From Persicimonas caeni (GTDB taxonomy: Bacteria > Myxococcota_A > Bradymonadia > Bradymonadales > Bradymonadaceae): a stretch of DNA of 64,000 nucleotides. The notes under the pieces were generated by a model. The model saw only the letters and a list, made by a program, of their open reading frames with translations. It made no database searches and was not told where the DNA came from. The first letter of the stretch is position 1. Each line of letters begins with the position of its first letter. Made by a program: the position numbers and the translations under genes. The stretch spans positions 7,715,074-7,779,073 of the forward strand of contig NZ_CP041186.1 in NCBI RefSeq assembly GCF_006517175.1. The letters are read 5' to 3'. Below are positions 50,518 through 59,873 of this stretch, piece after piece.

Positions 50518-51044
50518 CGGACGAACCGAACGCCGACGCTAGCCAAGACACCGACATCGAGATCGACGAGACGCTGCCGGAGACGGTCAAGAAGTTCCTG
50601 CGCCAGGGATACGAGCTCGAGGAGATTCGCCTCGACGCCACCGGCAGGTGGACACACGAGGGGCTCGATTTCGAGAACTCCAAGATCACCGACCTCTTCA
50701 GCCGAAACGTCGGCCGCACCGAAGGGGGCACCTGGGTGCTCGAGATCGGACGGTTCACCTATCCCATCACGGTCGACGACACCGGCTTTTTCGTCGAACG
50801 CATCCAGCTCGACGAAACCCCGCCCAAGCTGCATCTGTCCGACGAGACCACCGAAGAACTCGACCCGACCACGCTGGAGTACAAGCCCGAAGGCCGGCTC
50901 TACTGCGAAGTCAAAGGCGGCGAGTTCCGCGCGCGCTTCAAAAAGCCCGCCTACTACGCACTCGCCGACCATTTCGTCGAGGAAAACGGCACGATCTACG
51001 TCGAGTTCGGCGACGAGCGCTACGAGCTGACCGACATGGAGTGA
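50514..51044 (+). CDS. DUF1285 family protein
   Basis: 176 residues. The run GRWTHEGLDFENSKITDLFS, WVLEIGRFTYPITVDDTGFF and VEENGTIYVEFGDERYEL fits DUF1285, a small beta-rich family of unknown role. Acidic N-terminal tail. Start overlaps the preceding stop by 4 bp (ATGA). Confidence 0.75.
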   Translation: MTDEPNADASQDTDIEIDETLPETVKKFLRQGYELEEIRLDATGRWTHEGLDFENSKITDLFSRNVGRTEGGTWVLEIGRFTYPITVDDTGFFVERIQLDETPPKLHLSDETTEELDPTTLEYKPEGRLYCEVKGGEFRARFKKPAYYALADHFVEENGTIYVEFGDERYELTDME

Positions 51045-51154
51045 CGGTTGCTGCGCGAGTCGATGTCTACTCGCGCCGCGTCGTTCGACAGCGGAACGCG
51101 CGTCGCGTATCCTCCCGTCCACCATTGCACCCCACCATCAATGAAGGGCGGGAC

Positions 51155-51766
51155 GTGAAGTACAGCAGCAGTCGCATGGTTGTAGCGCTTCTGAGCGCAT
51201 GCGCCATCTCCTCAGCCAATCTCGCAACGGCCGCGGCCGAGACGCCCGAAGCGCCCGCACCGTCGTGGCTGTCGGTTGACGCCCTCATCGGGGTTTCAGT
51301 CGGCCAGTCGAACGTTCGAGAAGGCCAAGATAGTTCAGTGCGCGCGGACCTCCGCTCCCCCGCATTCGATCGGCCGAGTTATTGGTCGGTCAGCTACCTG
51401 TTCGTGCCCAAGGCGACGTTCGGCGAATTCGAATTTGCCGCGAGCTTGCTCCTGGAGCAGTGGATGAGCGACCAGCCCAACGCGGAGGCTGCGTTCGAGC
51501 TCGGTGAAACTCTGCTGCACGCGCGTTGGAAGGGATACGAAGCGCCCGAGGCGGGCTTTTCGGCCTCGCCTGCGGCGACCTTCGTGTTGCCGACCTCCAA
51601 CCTGCACGAGAGGTCTCGGCTTTGGGTCGGTGCGGAGTTAGGCGTCGACCTGACGCAGCGATTGCACGAGCGCGTGCGACTCGGCGCAAACGTATCCTAT
51701 CGCCAGAATTTTCATAACACGCCAGCCACAGCTACTGAGCCGATGGCGCGGGCGTTTTACTGGTAG
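51155..51766 (+). CDS. outer-membrane beta-barrel-like protein, probably truncated
   Basis: 203 residues from a GTG at 51155 with AAGGGCGGG upstream. Signal peptide ending ATAAAE. The mature sequence shows alternating amphipathic strands typical of small porins (WSVSYLFVPKATFGEFEFAA, SRLWVGAELGVDLTQRLHER, RVRLGANVSYRQNFHNT). It stops abruptly at 51766, with the last bases overlapping the end of the convergent lipoprotein gene; the terminal aromatic strand and Phe expected of a complete barrel are missing, so a 3' loss is suspected. Confidence 0.55.
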   Translation: MKYSSSRMVVALLSACAISSANLATAAAETPEAPAPSWLSVDALIGVSVGQSNVREGQDSSVRADLRSPAFDRPSYWSVSYLFVPKATFGEFEFAASLLLEQWMSDQPNAEAAFELGETLLHARWKGYEAPEAGFSASPAATFVLPTSNLHERSRLWVGAELGVDLTQRLHERVRLGANVSYRQNFHNTPATATEPMARAFYW

Positions 51767-52446
51767 CCGAACGCCTCGAGGTCCGCGGCGGAGCCGTCCG
51801 CGGCGAGGATGAACCCGCAGGTGGTCTCGCCTTCGCTAGAGACCACGCACGAGTGATTGGCTCCGTCGATCACCGCGCCCGGTTGCTGGGCGAGTTCGGC
51901 GTTCAGGAACCCGGCGACCCTCTCGGCGGGCTCGCCGGTAAAACGCACGCGCAGCATCTTCTTGCCGTCGCTTTCCTCTTCGGAGACGGTGGTCTCGGTC
52001 ACGACGATCTCCTGCTCACTGGCACCGCCGGCTTCGTCGTAGCCCAGGTGTTCGAGATCGTAGCCCTTGCCCTCGGCGTCGAGGATTTGTCCGCACGTCG
52101 TCTTCGAGTCTTTGCTGACCACACACCCCATATTCTCGCCCTTGATGACCCCACCAGCCTCGGCGGCGAGTTCGGCGTTGACGAGCTTTGCCAGCTTAGG
52201 GGCGTCGTCGCTGCGAATCAGCACGCGCAGATACTCGGCATCTTCCTCGCTCGTTTCAGCTTCGGCGGCTTCCTGATTCTCGGCAGTCGGCTCGCCTGCC
52301 TCGTCGGCAGCCGTGGTGGACTCTTCTGTCGTCGAGCTCTCCTCGGCAGCCTCGGTCTGCTCGTCTGTCTGGTTTTCCTTCTTTGTCGAGCAAGCGCAAA
52401 CAAGTGTTGCGGAAACTAGCAAAGTCAGCAGGTATCGAGTCGACAT
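51757..52446 (-). CDS. lipoprotein with internally duplicated domain
   Basis: 229 residues from the ATG at 52446 (GAGGA 5 nt upstream). Lipobox VCAC. A Glu/Thr/Ala-rich linker (about 25-75) is followed by two copies of a roughly 65-residue module: first LVNAELAAEAGGVIKGENMG then CVVSKDSKTTCGQILDAEGK; second FLNAELAQQPGAVIDGANHS then CVVSSEGETTCGFILAADGS. Each has a Cys pair about 8 residues apart and ends near FGY/LGY. No family recognised. Its 3' end overlaps the convergent truncated porin gene by 10 bp. Confidence 0.75.
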   Translation of the reverse strand: MSTRYLLTLLVSATLVCACSTKKENQTDEQTEAAEESSTTEESTTAADEAGEPTAENQEAAEAETSEEDAEYLRVLIRSDDAPKLAKLVNAELAAEAGGVIKGENMGCVVSKDSKTTCGQILDAEGKGYDLEHLGYDEAGGASEQEIVVTETTVSEEESDGKKMLRVRFTGEPAERVAGFLNAELAQQPGAVIDGANHSCVVSSEGETTCGFILAADGSAADLEAFGYQ

Positions 52447-52503
52447 CGGTTCCTCATCCAAATCAGTATCAATTAGGCCATCAGTATGCGGGACACTCTA
52501 CAA

Positions 52504-52538
52504 AAAAGCCCGGAGCGTTTGAACCGCTCCGGGCTTTT
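52504..52538 (-). terminator. bidirectional-looking terminator after icd
   Basis: AAAAGCCCGGAGCG (52504-52517) pairs with CGCTCCGGGCTTTT (52525-52538) around a 7-nt loop. A and T runs flank both sides, so it can stop transcription either way. Lies 34 bp beyond the icd stop. Confidence 0.88.
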
Positions 52539-52571
52539 CTTGTGCTCTATGTCAACTCATGTCGACCGAGA

Positions 52572-53837
<1,266 letters not shown>

Positions 53838-53889
53838 GATAATGCCTCCAGATGGGTTGGTGGTAGGATTACGTTGGTCAGCCGTGCGT

Positions 53890-53919
53890 GCTATAGCGCA
53901 CGTGGAGGCAGGCGTGCAA
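53890..53919 (-). promoter_or_regulatory. candidate sigma-70 promoter for icd
   Basis: Minus strand: TTGCAC, 18-nt spacer ending TGCGC, TATAGC; the transcript would start near 53883, about 46 nt before the ATG. A 6-bp hairpin (53883-53902) spans the -10 region and could be an operator. Confidence 0.5.
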
Positions 53920-53925
53920 GCGAGA

Positions 53926-54005
53926 CTCCTCCCCGCGGCGGGGAGGTGGCGGCGGAGTGAAACGGAGCCGCCGGAGGGGGCCGCAGCACCGGTGCCCCTC
54001 CGCCT
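53926..54005. repeat. REP-like palindromic element
   Basis: CCTCCCCGC-G-GCGGGGAGG (53928-53946, perfect 9-bp arms) is followed by GGTGGCGGCGGAGTG, a GGCGGC/GCCGCC pair, then GGAGGGGGC and a GGTGCCCCTCCGCC end that mirrors it. GGGGAGGTGGC...GGAGGGGGC palindromes are widespread intergenic elements in high-GC genomes. Lies between the icd promoter and the small gene ending at 54050. Confidence 0.55.
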
Positions 54006-54049
54006 CGTAAACCGTAAACTGAGCTCGGCACCTCACCACTGGGGCGCGG

Positions 54050-54373
54050 CTACTCGATCCCGAAATCCTTCTTCGTCGAGAACTCCGGCTCGCCCTCCTC
54101 GGACTGGTACTTCTCGTGGTCGTCGAGATCGCCCACGTACACGCCCAAATTCGAAAATGACATCGGCTGATGGTTATACTCGGCCGTCTGCTCGTCGGCG
54201 AATACGTAGTTGACGTGCTCGAGGGGCTCGCCGTCGTCGGTCTCGCCCGACTGCTTCTGCTTGACCCAACCTTGAAGCTCGTCGCTGGGGACCAACGTCT
54301 TGGACTTGTCGAACTCGCGGTAGACCCACATTGTCTTGTTCTTCTTATCGTAGCGCGTCTTTTTGTCAGCCAT
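54050..54373 (-). CDS. small hypothetical protein
   Basis: 107 residues, soluble, rich in charged and aromatic residues (MADKKTRYDKKNKTMWVYRE at the start; SNLGVYVGDLDDHEKYQSEE later). SD GAGGAGAT about 5-10 nt upstream of the ATG. No motif or family recognised. It starts about 100 bp from the divergent PLP-enzyme gene. Confidence 0.6.
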   Translation of the reverse strand: MADKKTRYDKKNKTMWVYREFDKSKTLVPSDELQGWVKQKQSGETDDGEPLEHVNYVFADEQTAEYNHQPMSFSNLGVYVGDLDDHEKYQSEEGEPEFSTKKDFGIE

Positions 54374-54473
54374 TTCAATATCTCCTCAAGTAAGTAAACT
54401 GCTCGACGATAGCGATCCGCGTATCAGCGCATCCGCGACTCGAGACCCCGAAACCCGAGACCCTAGAGTCCCA

Positions 54474-55550
54474 ATGCTAGCCCTCTTTGAAACACTGCCG
54501 TCGACCCAAACGATTCCACACGCCGAGCTCGGTCAGTTTCCGACGCCCGTCGAAAAGCTCGACGAGCTTGGCGATGAAGTTGGGGTTGAGTCGCTCTACG
54601 TCAAGCGCGATGACCAGTCTGGCACAGTCTACGGGGGCAATAAAGTGCGCAAGCTGGAGTTTCTGTTGGGTCAGGCGCGGGCCGAAGGCTACGACGAGGT
54701 GTGGACGGTAGGCGCCATCGGAAGCCACCACGCGCTGGCCACGTCCATCTACGCTCGTCAACTCGGTCTGACCCCCTCGGTGCTTCACTTTCCCCAGCCG
54801 GTGACCGACCACGTGCTCGACAACTTGCGCGCCATCAGCACCACCCAACCCAAGCTCAAGCTGGCCACCCACAAGGTCCAGCTGCCGGTCGAGGTGGGCA
54901 AGATGAAGGTCAAGCAGTGGCTGTCGACGGCCAAAGACGTCTACTATATCCCCGGTGGCGGCTCGTCGCCGGTCGGCGTGCTCGGCTACGTCAACGCCGC
55001 GCTCGAGCTCCAGCAACAGATCGACGCCGGCGAGTTGCCCGAACCGGACGTCATCTTCGTGGCCGCCGGCACCTGCGGTACCCTCGCCGGGCTGATGCTC
55101 GGCTGCCGCCTCGCCGGCATGAAGACCGACGTCGTCGGCGTGCGCGTGGTCGACAAGATTATGGCCAACGCGACGATGACGGCACACCTTGCGAACAAGG
55201 CCGGCAAGATTCTGACCGAGCATGGCGTCGAGGACGTCCCGCGCATCTCGAGCTCCGAGGTGACCATGCTCGACGACTATTTTGGCAAAGACTACGGCGT
55301 GCCCACCGACGCCGGCATGGAGGCGATCGCGCTCGCCAAGGCCCACGGGGGGCTGAAGCTCGAGCCGACCTATACGGGGAAAGCCTTCGCCGGGCTGCTC
55401 GGGGAGCGCGAACACCTTGAACTTGCTAACAAAAATGTGTTGTACTGGCACACGCTCAGCAGCGCCGATTTGAGCGAGCGCATCGCCCAGGCCGACGTCG
55501 AGCACGACCTTCCCTCCGAGTACCAGAAGTTCTTCGAGACATCCGCGTGA
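54474..55550 (+). CDS. D-cysteine desulfhydrase / ACC deaminase family PLP enzyme
   Basis: 358 residues from the ATG at 54474 (the frame reaches 54363 but that part overlaps the divergent gene). Fold type II PLP enzyme: YVKRDDQSGTVYGGNKVRKL with the Schiff-base Lys57, GAIGSHHALATSIYARQLGL, AAGTCGTLAGLMLG (phosphate loop) and PTYTGKAFAGL. Members deaminate D-cysteine to H2S and pyruvate or 1-aminocyclopropane-1-carboxylate; the choice cannot be made here. The stop overlaps the next start by 4 bp. Confidence 0.85.
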   Translation: MLALFETLPSTQTIPHAELGQFPTPVEKLDELGDEVGVESLYVKRDDQSGTVYGGNKVRKLEFLLGQARAEGYDEVWTVGAIGSHHALATSIYARQLGLTPSVLHFPQPVTDHVLDNLRAISTTQPKLKLATHKVQLPVEVGKMKVKQWLSTAKDVYYIPGGGSSPVGVLGYVNAALELQQQIDAGELPEPDVIFVAAGTCGTLAGLMLGCRLAGMKTDVVGVRVVDKIMANATMTAHLANKAGKILTEHGVEDVPRISSSEVTMLDDYFGKDYGVPTDAGMEAIALAKAHGGLKLEPTYTGKAFAGLLGEREHLELANKNVLYWHTLSSADLSERIAQADVEHDLPSEYQKFFETSA

Positions 55551-56017
55551 GCACCATGACCAACAAGAGCAAAACCCGACGCATCGTCTTTGTCTGCAGC
55601 GGCAATATCTGTCGCTCCCCCCTCGCCGAGGCGATGGCCAAGCCGATGCTCGAAGAGCGCGGCATCCCCGCGGTGGTCATCTCGGCGGGCACCCTCGGCC
55701 TGCAGGGGCGCTCGGCGGCGGCCAACTCGGTCACCGTCGCCGGCGAAGTGGGCATCGACCTCGAGGGGCATCGCTCCCAGGGCGTCTCCATCCCGCTCAT
55801 GCGCATGGCCGACCACATCGTGGTCATGGCGCCGCGCCACGAGGCCGAGCTCGTGGGCAAAGACCGCGGGCTTACCGGCAAGATTGTCCGGCTGTGGGAG
55901 TATCTCGACGAAGATCTGGACCATATCCCCGATCCGGTCGGTCAGGATGTAGAGACGTTTCGGGTGATGCGGGACCGTGTGCAGGAGGCGTTGGAGCGGT
56001 GGATTGGGAAGTTGTAG
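55547..56017 (+). CDS. low-molecular-weight protein phosphatase (arginine/tyrosine)
   Basis: 156 residues from a GTG at 55547 (ATG at 55556 possible). P-loop VCSGNICRSPLAEAM with Cys17 and Arg23, and the catalytic Asp in HIPDPVGQDVETF. LMW-PTP fold. The Ile after Asn in SGNICRS resembles protein-arginine phosphatases (YwlE has TGNTCRS) as well as tyrosine enzymes, so the specificity is open. Translationally coupled to the PLP enzyme upstream. Confidence 0.88.
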   Translation: MSTMTNKSKTRRIVFVCSGNICRSPLAEAMAKPMLEERGIPAVVISAGTLGLQGRSAAANSVTVAGEVGIDLEGHRSQGVSIPLMRMADHIVVMAPRHEAELVGKDRGLTGKIVRLWEYLDEDLDHIPDPVGQDVETFRVMRDRVQEALERWIGKL

Positions 56018-56093
56018 GGGTTTTGATTTTTGATTGAGGGTTGTTATGGGTTTGCGTGTTCACAAACACGCCCACCTACACGAGGACCAAGCC

Positions 56094-56894
56094 ATGGCAG
56101 GCCACAGTAAGTGGAGCAACATCAAGCATAAAAAGAAGAAGAAGGACCGCCGGCGCGCCAAGGTCTGGAACAAGATCATCCGCGAGCTGACCGTCGCCGC
56201 GCGCGAGCAAGGCGGCGACCCCGAGTACAACCCGCGCCTTCGGCTGGCCATCGAGCGGGCCAAAGACGCGAATATGCCCAAGGACAACATCGAGAACGCC
56301 ATCAAGCGCGGCACCGGCGAGCTCGAGGGGGTCGACTACGAGGAGAAGACCTACGAGGGCTACGGCCCCAACGGCGTGGCGGTCTTCGTGGAGACGATGA
56401 CCGACAACATCAATCGCACCGTCGCCGAACTCCGCTACATCTTCGACGAGCACGACGCCAGCCTCGGCGAGGACGGCTGCGTGGCCTGGCAATTCGAGCG
56501 CAAGGGCCTCATCCAGGTCGACGCGGGCTCGGTCGACGACAAGGACGCCTTTTTGCTCGAGATCATCGAGTACGGCGGCCAAGAGATGGAAGAGTCGACC
56601 TACGAGAGCGACGACGAGGACGGACCCGATGAAGTGCCCGTCTACTCGGTCTACACCGCCTTCGAGGCATTGCACGACGTGCTTGATGAGCTCGAAGCTG
56701 CCGGGTACAGGATCCGCGACGCAACGCCGGTGCGCGTGGCCAACCAGACGATGGGGCTCGACGACGACGCCCTCGACGCCTTCTTGGCGTTCTACGAGGA
56801 GCTCGACGACCACGACGACGTCCAAGAGATCTACGTCAACTTAGAGGTCGACGGCGACGCCGAGCTCGACGATGTTTTGGCCGCCACGGGCTAG
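56094..56894 (+). CDS. yebC: YebC/PmpR family protein
   Basis: 266 residues from the ATG at 56094 (CGAGGA 8 nt upstream). MAGHSKWSNIKHKKKKKDRR and KDANMPKDNIENAIKRGTGE are the YebC signature; the YxxYGPxGVAxxVE block is TYEGYGPNGVAVFVE. Acidic C-terminal domain with an unusually Asp-rich tail. YebC proteins act as regulators and, in recent work, as translation factors relieving stalling. As in many bacteria it sits directly upstream of ruvC. Confidence 0.95.
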   Translation: MAGHSKWSNIKHKKKKKDRRRAKVWNKIIRELTVAAREQGGDPEYNPRLRLAIERAKDANMPKDNIENAIKRGTGELEGVDYEEKTYEGYGPNGVAVFVETMTDNINRTVAELRYIFDEHDASLGEDGCVAWQFERKGLIQVDAGSVDDKDAFLLEIIEYGGQEMEESTYESDDEDGPDEVPVYSVYTAFEALHDVLDELEAAGYRIRDATPVRVANQTMGLDDDALDAFLAFYEELDDHDDVQEIYVNLEVDGDAELDDVLAATG

Positions 56895-56927
56895 ATTCGG
56901 CAAGATTCGACATCTGAGAGGTCTTCT

Positions 56928-57413
56928 GTGCTCATACTGGGTATCGACCCGGGCTCCCGCTACACCGGCTACGGAGTCGTCCGCAAATCGGGCAGTGAAA
57001 TCATCTATGTCGCCAGCGGGCGCATCAACGCCGCGCGCGCCGGCGACCTCTCCGAGCGCTTGCCCGTCATCTACGAGGGCATCTGCGAGATCATCGAGGA
57101 GTTCGAGCCGGCCCAGTCGGCCGTCGAGTCGATCTTTTTCGCCAAGAACGCCATGTCGAGCCTCAAACTCGGCCACGCCCGCGGCGTCTCCCTGCTCGCC
57201 CTGCAGATGGCCGACGTCCCCCTGCACGAATACCCTCCCGCCTCGGTCAAACAGGCGGTGGCCGGCCACGGCCGCGCCACCAAGGACGAGGTCAACCGCA
57301 TGGTCAAGATGACGCTTCGCCTCGAGGGCGAGCTCGCCGAGGACGCCGCCGACGCCCTCGCCGTGGCCATCTGTCACTGCCAAGCCGCCGGCTTTGCCGA
57401 CCGCCTGAAGTAA
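56928..57413 (+). CDS. ruvC: Holliday junction resolvase RuvC
   Basis: 161 residues, GTG start with GAGAGG upstream. The four catalytic acids are in place: Asp7 (LGIDPGSRYTGYG), Glu67 (AVESIFF), Asp139 and Asp142 (EDAADALAVAICH). Cleaves Holliday junctions together with RuvAB in recombinational repair. Next gene is ruvA, 77 bp downstream. Confidence 0.96.
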   Translation: MLILGIDPGSRYTGYGVVRKSGSEIIYVASGRINAARAGDLSERLPVIYEGICEIIEEFEPAQSAVESIFFAKNAMSSLKLGHARGVSLLALQMADVPLHEYPPASVKQAVAGHGRATKDEVNRMVKMTLRLEGELAEDAADALAVAICHCQAAGFADRLK

Positions 57414-57490
57414 GCTGCTCAACATTTGCAGATTCGCCCCGCCGGTGGTACTGATACATTCGTTCAGTTGTTGTATCTTCGAGACGCCCC

Positions 57491-58090
57491 ATGATCGCCA
57501 GACTCAAAGGCCAGCTCCACCTCCTCTCGCTCAACTCGATCATCGTCGACGTCAACGGCGTGGGCTACCACGTTCAGGTGCCCACCGGCACCGCCGGGCG
57601 CATCAAGGCCGGCGACGACGGCGAGGTCAGCATCCAAATCCACACCAGCGTGCGCGAAGACGCCATCACGCTGTACGGGTTTGCGACCGCCGAGGAGAAG
57701 CGCCTCTTCACCAAGCTCACGTCCGTCTCGGGCATCGGCCCCAAGCTCGGCCTGGCCGTGCTGTCGGACCTGAGCCCCTCGGAGTTCATCCGCGCGGTGC
57801 GCAACAGTGACGTCAAAGCCCTCAAGCAGGTCAGCGGCATCGGCAAGAAGACCGCCCAGCGGGTGATCTTGGAGATGAAGAGCTCGGTCGACGAGTTCGA
57901 GTTCGCCGAGCTCGCTCCGGCCACGCCAGGCGCGACCGATGGCATCGCCGACGATCTTCGCTCGGCGCTCGCCAACCTGGGCTACGCCGACGCCGAGGTC
58001 GACAGCGTCGTCAGCGTCATGGCCGACGATCTCGACGATGGCGCCGACCTCGAGCCGCTTCTAATGGACGCCATCAAAATGCTAAGCTGA
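57491..58090 (+). CDS. ruvA: Holliday junction DNA helicase subunit RuvA
   Basis: 199 residues: N-terminal OB fold (MIARLKGQLHLLSLNSIIVD, GVGYHVQVP), two helix-hairpin-helix motifs (VSGIGPKLGLAVLS, VSGIGKKTAQRVILEMK) and a C-terminal RuvB-contacting domain (DDLRSALANLGYADAEVDSV). Normal length. It targets RuvB to the junction. SD weak (GAGACG). Confidence 0.96.
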   Translation: MIARLKGQLHLLSLNSIIVDVNGVGYHVQVPTGTAGRIKAGDDGEVSIQIHTSVREDAITLYGFATAEEKRLFTKLTSVSGIGPKLGLAVLSDLSPSEFIRAVRNSDVKALKQVSGIGKKTAQRVILEMKSSVDEFEFAELAPATPGATDGIADDLRSALANLGYADAEVDSVVSVMADDLDDGADLEPLLMDAIKMLS

Positions 58091-58140
58091 CCCGATGCGA
58101 AGCTGACCGCCCCCGCCGGTTCCACGAGGAAGTCACACGG

Positions 58141-59262
58141 ATGTCGAACGACTCGAATATCGAACGAAGCAACGTACGTCGAAGCCCCGACGCGGTCGCG
58201 TCTGCGCCCGAGGATGCCCCGAATAGTCCAAACCAGCGCAATCCGAACCTGGAGCGCGCGGCCACCGAAGACGACGAGTCGATCGATCGCTCGCTTCGGC
58301 CCCAATCTTTCGACGAGTTCGTCGGCCAGGACTCCATCAAGGAGAACCTGGGCGTGATGGTCCAGTCGGCCAAGATGCGCGAGGATACCCTCGACCACGT
58401 CCTCTTGTGCGGCCCGCCCGGGCTGGGCAAGACGACCATGGCGCATATCCTGGCGCGCGAGATGAACGCCAATATCCACGTCACCAGTGGCCCGGCGCTC
58501 GAGCAGAAAAAAGACCTCGCCGGCATCTTGAGCTCGCTCGACCACGGCGACATGCTCTTCATCGACGAGTGCCACCGGCTCAACCCGGTCATCGAGGAGA
58601 ACCTCTATCCGGCGATGGAGGACTACTACTTCGACATCGTCATCGGAAACGGGCCGCACGCGCGCAGCATGAAGCTGTCGCTGCCGCCGTTCACGATGGT
58701 GGGAGCGACCACCCGCGCAGGGCTCGTCTCGGCGCCGCTTCGCAGCCGCTTCGGCCAGGTCGCCCGCCTCCAGTACTACGACTTTTCCCAGCTCAGCCTC
58801 GTCATCCGACGCAGCGCCAAGCTGCTCGAGATCGGCATCACCGAGACCGGCGCCCACGAAATCGCTCGGCGCAGCCGCGGCACGCCGCGTATCGCCAACC
58901 GGCTGCTTCGCCGCGTGCGCGACTACGCCATCGTCGACGGCGACGGGCATATCGACGGAGACCTCGCCGACTACGCGCTGGCCAAGCTCAAGGTCGACGA
59001 CGCCGGCTTCGACGACCTCGATCGACTTTACCTCGAGGCTTTGACGGCCAAATTTGGCGGTGGCCCCGCCGGCCTGAGCACCCTGGCCTCGGCGATCGAC
59101 GAAGAGAAGGATACCATCGAGACGGTCATCGAGCCGTATCTGCTCCAGCAGGGCTACATCCAGCGCACGCCCCAGGGACGCATGGCCACGCGCATGGCCT
59201 TCGAGCACATGAACGTGCCGATCCCGCAGAATGGGTCCAATAACCAGAACAAGCTCTTTTAA
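58141..59262 (+). CDS. ruvB: Holliday junction branch migration ATPase RuvB
   Basis: 373 residues. Walker A GPPGLGKTT (91-99), Walker B FIDECHRL (the usual Ile is Cys), sensor 1 VGATTRAGLVSAPLRSRFG and the winged-helix end QQGYIQRTPQGRMAT. The first about 45 residues are an extra Asn/Ser/Pro-rich tail compared with typical RuvB. With RuvA it drives branch migration. GAGGAAG lies 11 nt before the ATG. Confidence 0.96.
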   Translation: MSNDSNIERSNVRRSPDAVASAPEDAPNSPNQRNPNLERAATEDDESIDRSLRPQSFDEFVGQDSIKENLGVMVQSAKMREDTLDHVLLCGPPGLGKTTMAHILAREMNANIHVTSGPALEQKKDLAGILSSLDHGDMLFIDECHRLNPVIEENLYPAMEDYYFDIVIGNGPHARSMKLSLPPFTMVGATTRAGLVSAPLRSRFGQVARLQYYDFSQLSLVIRRSAKLLEIGITETGAHEIARRSRGTPRIANRLLRRVRDYAIVDGDGHIDGDLADYALAKLKVDDAGFDDLDRLYLEALTAKFGGGPAGLSTLASAIDEEKDTIETVIEPYLLQQGYIQRTPQGRMATRMAFEHMNVPIPQNGSNNQNKLF

Positions 59263-59273
59263 GTGAGTCACTC

Positions 59274-59873
59274 ATGTCAGATGAAGCCGTCGAACACGCA
59301 CGCGCCCTGCTCCACGCGTTGGGCCTCGACGAGACGGTCGATCCGGAGCTACGCACCGCTCCGGAGCGATTCACCGAGCTCTTGAAGACCATGTTCTCCG
59401 GGGTGACCGACGAGCCGCCGGTGCTGAGCACCTTTCCGGTCGAGGCGACGGACACCTCCTCGGAGAGCCGCCCCGACAACGACGCCGCGCTCGAGCCGGT
59501 CGTCCTGCTCGACCTCCCCTTCCAGAGCATGTGCGTGCATCACCTGGTGCCGATGTTCGGCTCCATCGACGTCGCCTACGTGCCGCGGGACCGCATCGTC
59601 GGCTTCGGCAGCATCGGACGCGCCATCGACTTCGTGTGCGCCCGCCCGCAGGTCCAAGAGCGCATCGTCACGCAGCTCGCCGACCTCATCGAGCGACACC
59701 TCGAGCCCGAGGGCCTCTTGGTGCGCTGTCGCGCCCGCCAGCTGTGCATGGAGATGCGCGGCGCCAAAAAGCGCGGCACGCTGGTGTCGACCGCCTCGCG
59801 CGGCTCGCTTCGCTCCGGCGAGCGTCGCCTCGAAATCATGCGCCAGTTCGCCCAGGCTGACTCCGCGCTATGA
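59274..59873 (+). CDS. GTP cyclohydrolase I family protein, altered active site
   Basis: 199 residues. Overall FolE fold: MCVHHLVPMFGSIDVAYVPR, ARPQVQERIVTQLADLIERH, QLCMEMRGAKKRGTLVSTAS. The zinc ligands Cys87, His90 and Cys158 are kept. Other usually invariant positions differ: CEHH is CVHH (Val88), the substrate-binding Ser-Lys of GLSK is Gly-Ser (GFGSIGR), and the His of the H-x-CM block is Gln156. GTP cyclohydrolase activity is therefore uncertain; a changed substrate is possible. Overlaps the downstream flavoprotein gene by 4 bp (ATGA), suggesting a joint pathway. Confidence 0.8.
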   Translation: MSDEAVEHARALLHALGLDETVDPELRTAPERFTELLKTMFSGVTDEPPVLSTFPVEATDTSSESRPDNDAALEPVVLLDLPFQSMCVHHLVPMFGSIDVAYVPRDRIVGFGSIGRAIDFVCARPQVQERIVTQLADLIERHLEPEGLLVRCRARQLCMEMRGAKKRGTLVSTASRGSLRSGERRLEIMRQFAQADSAL

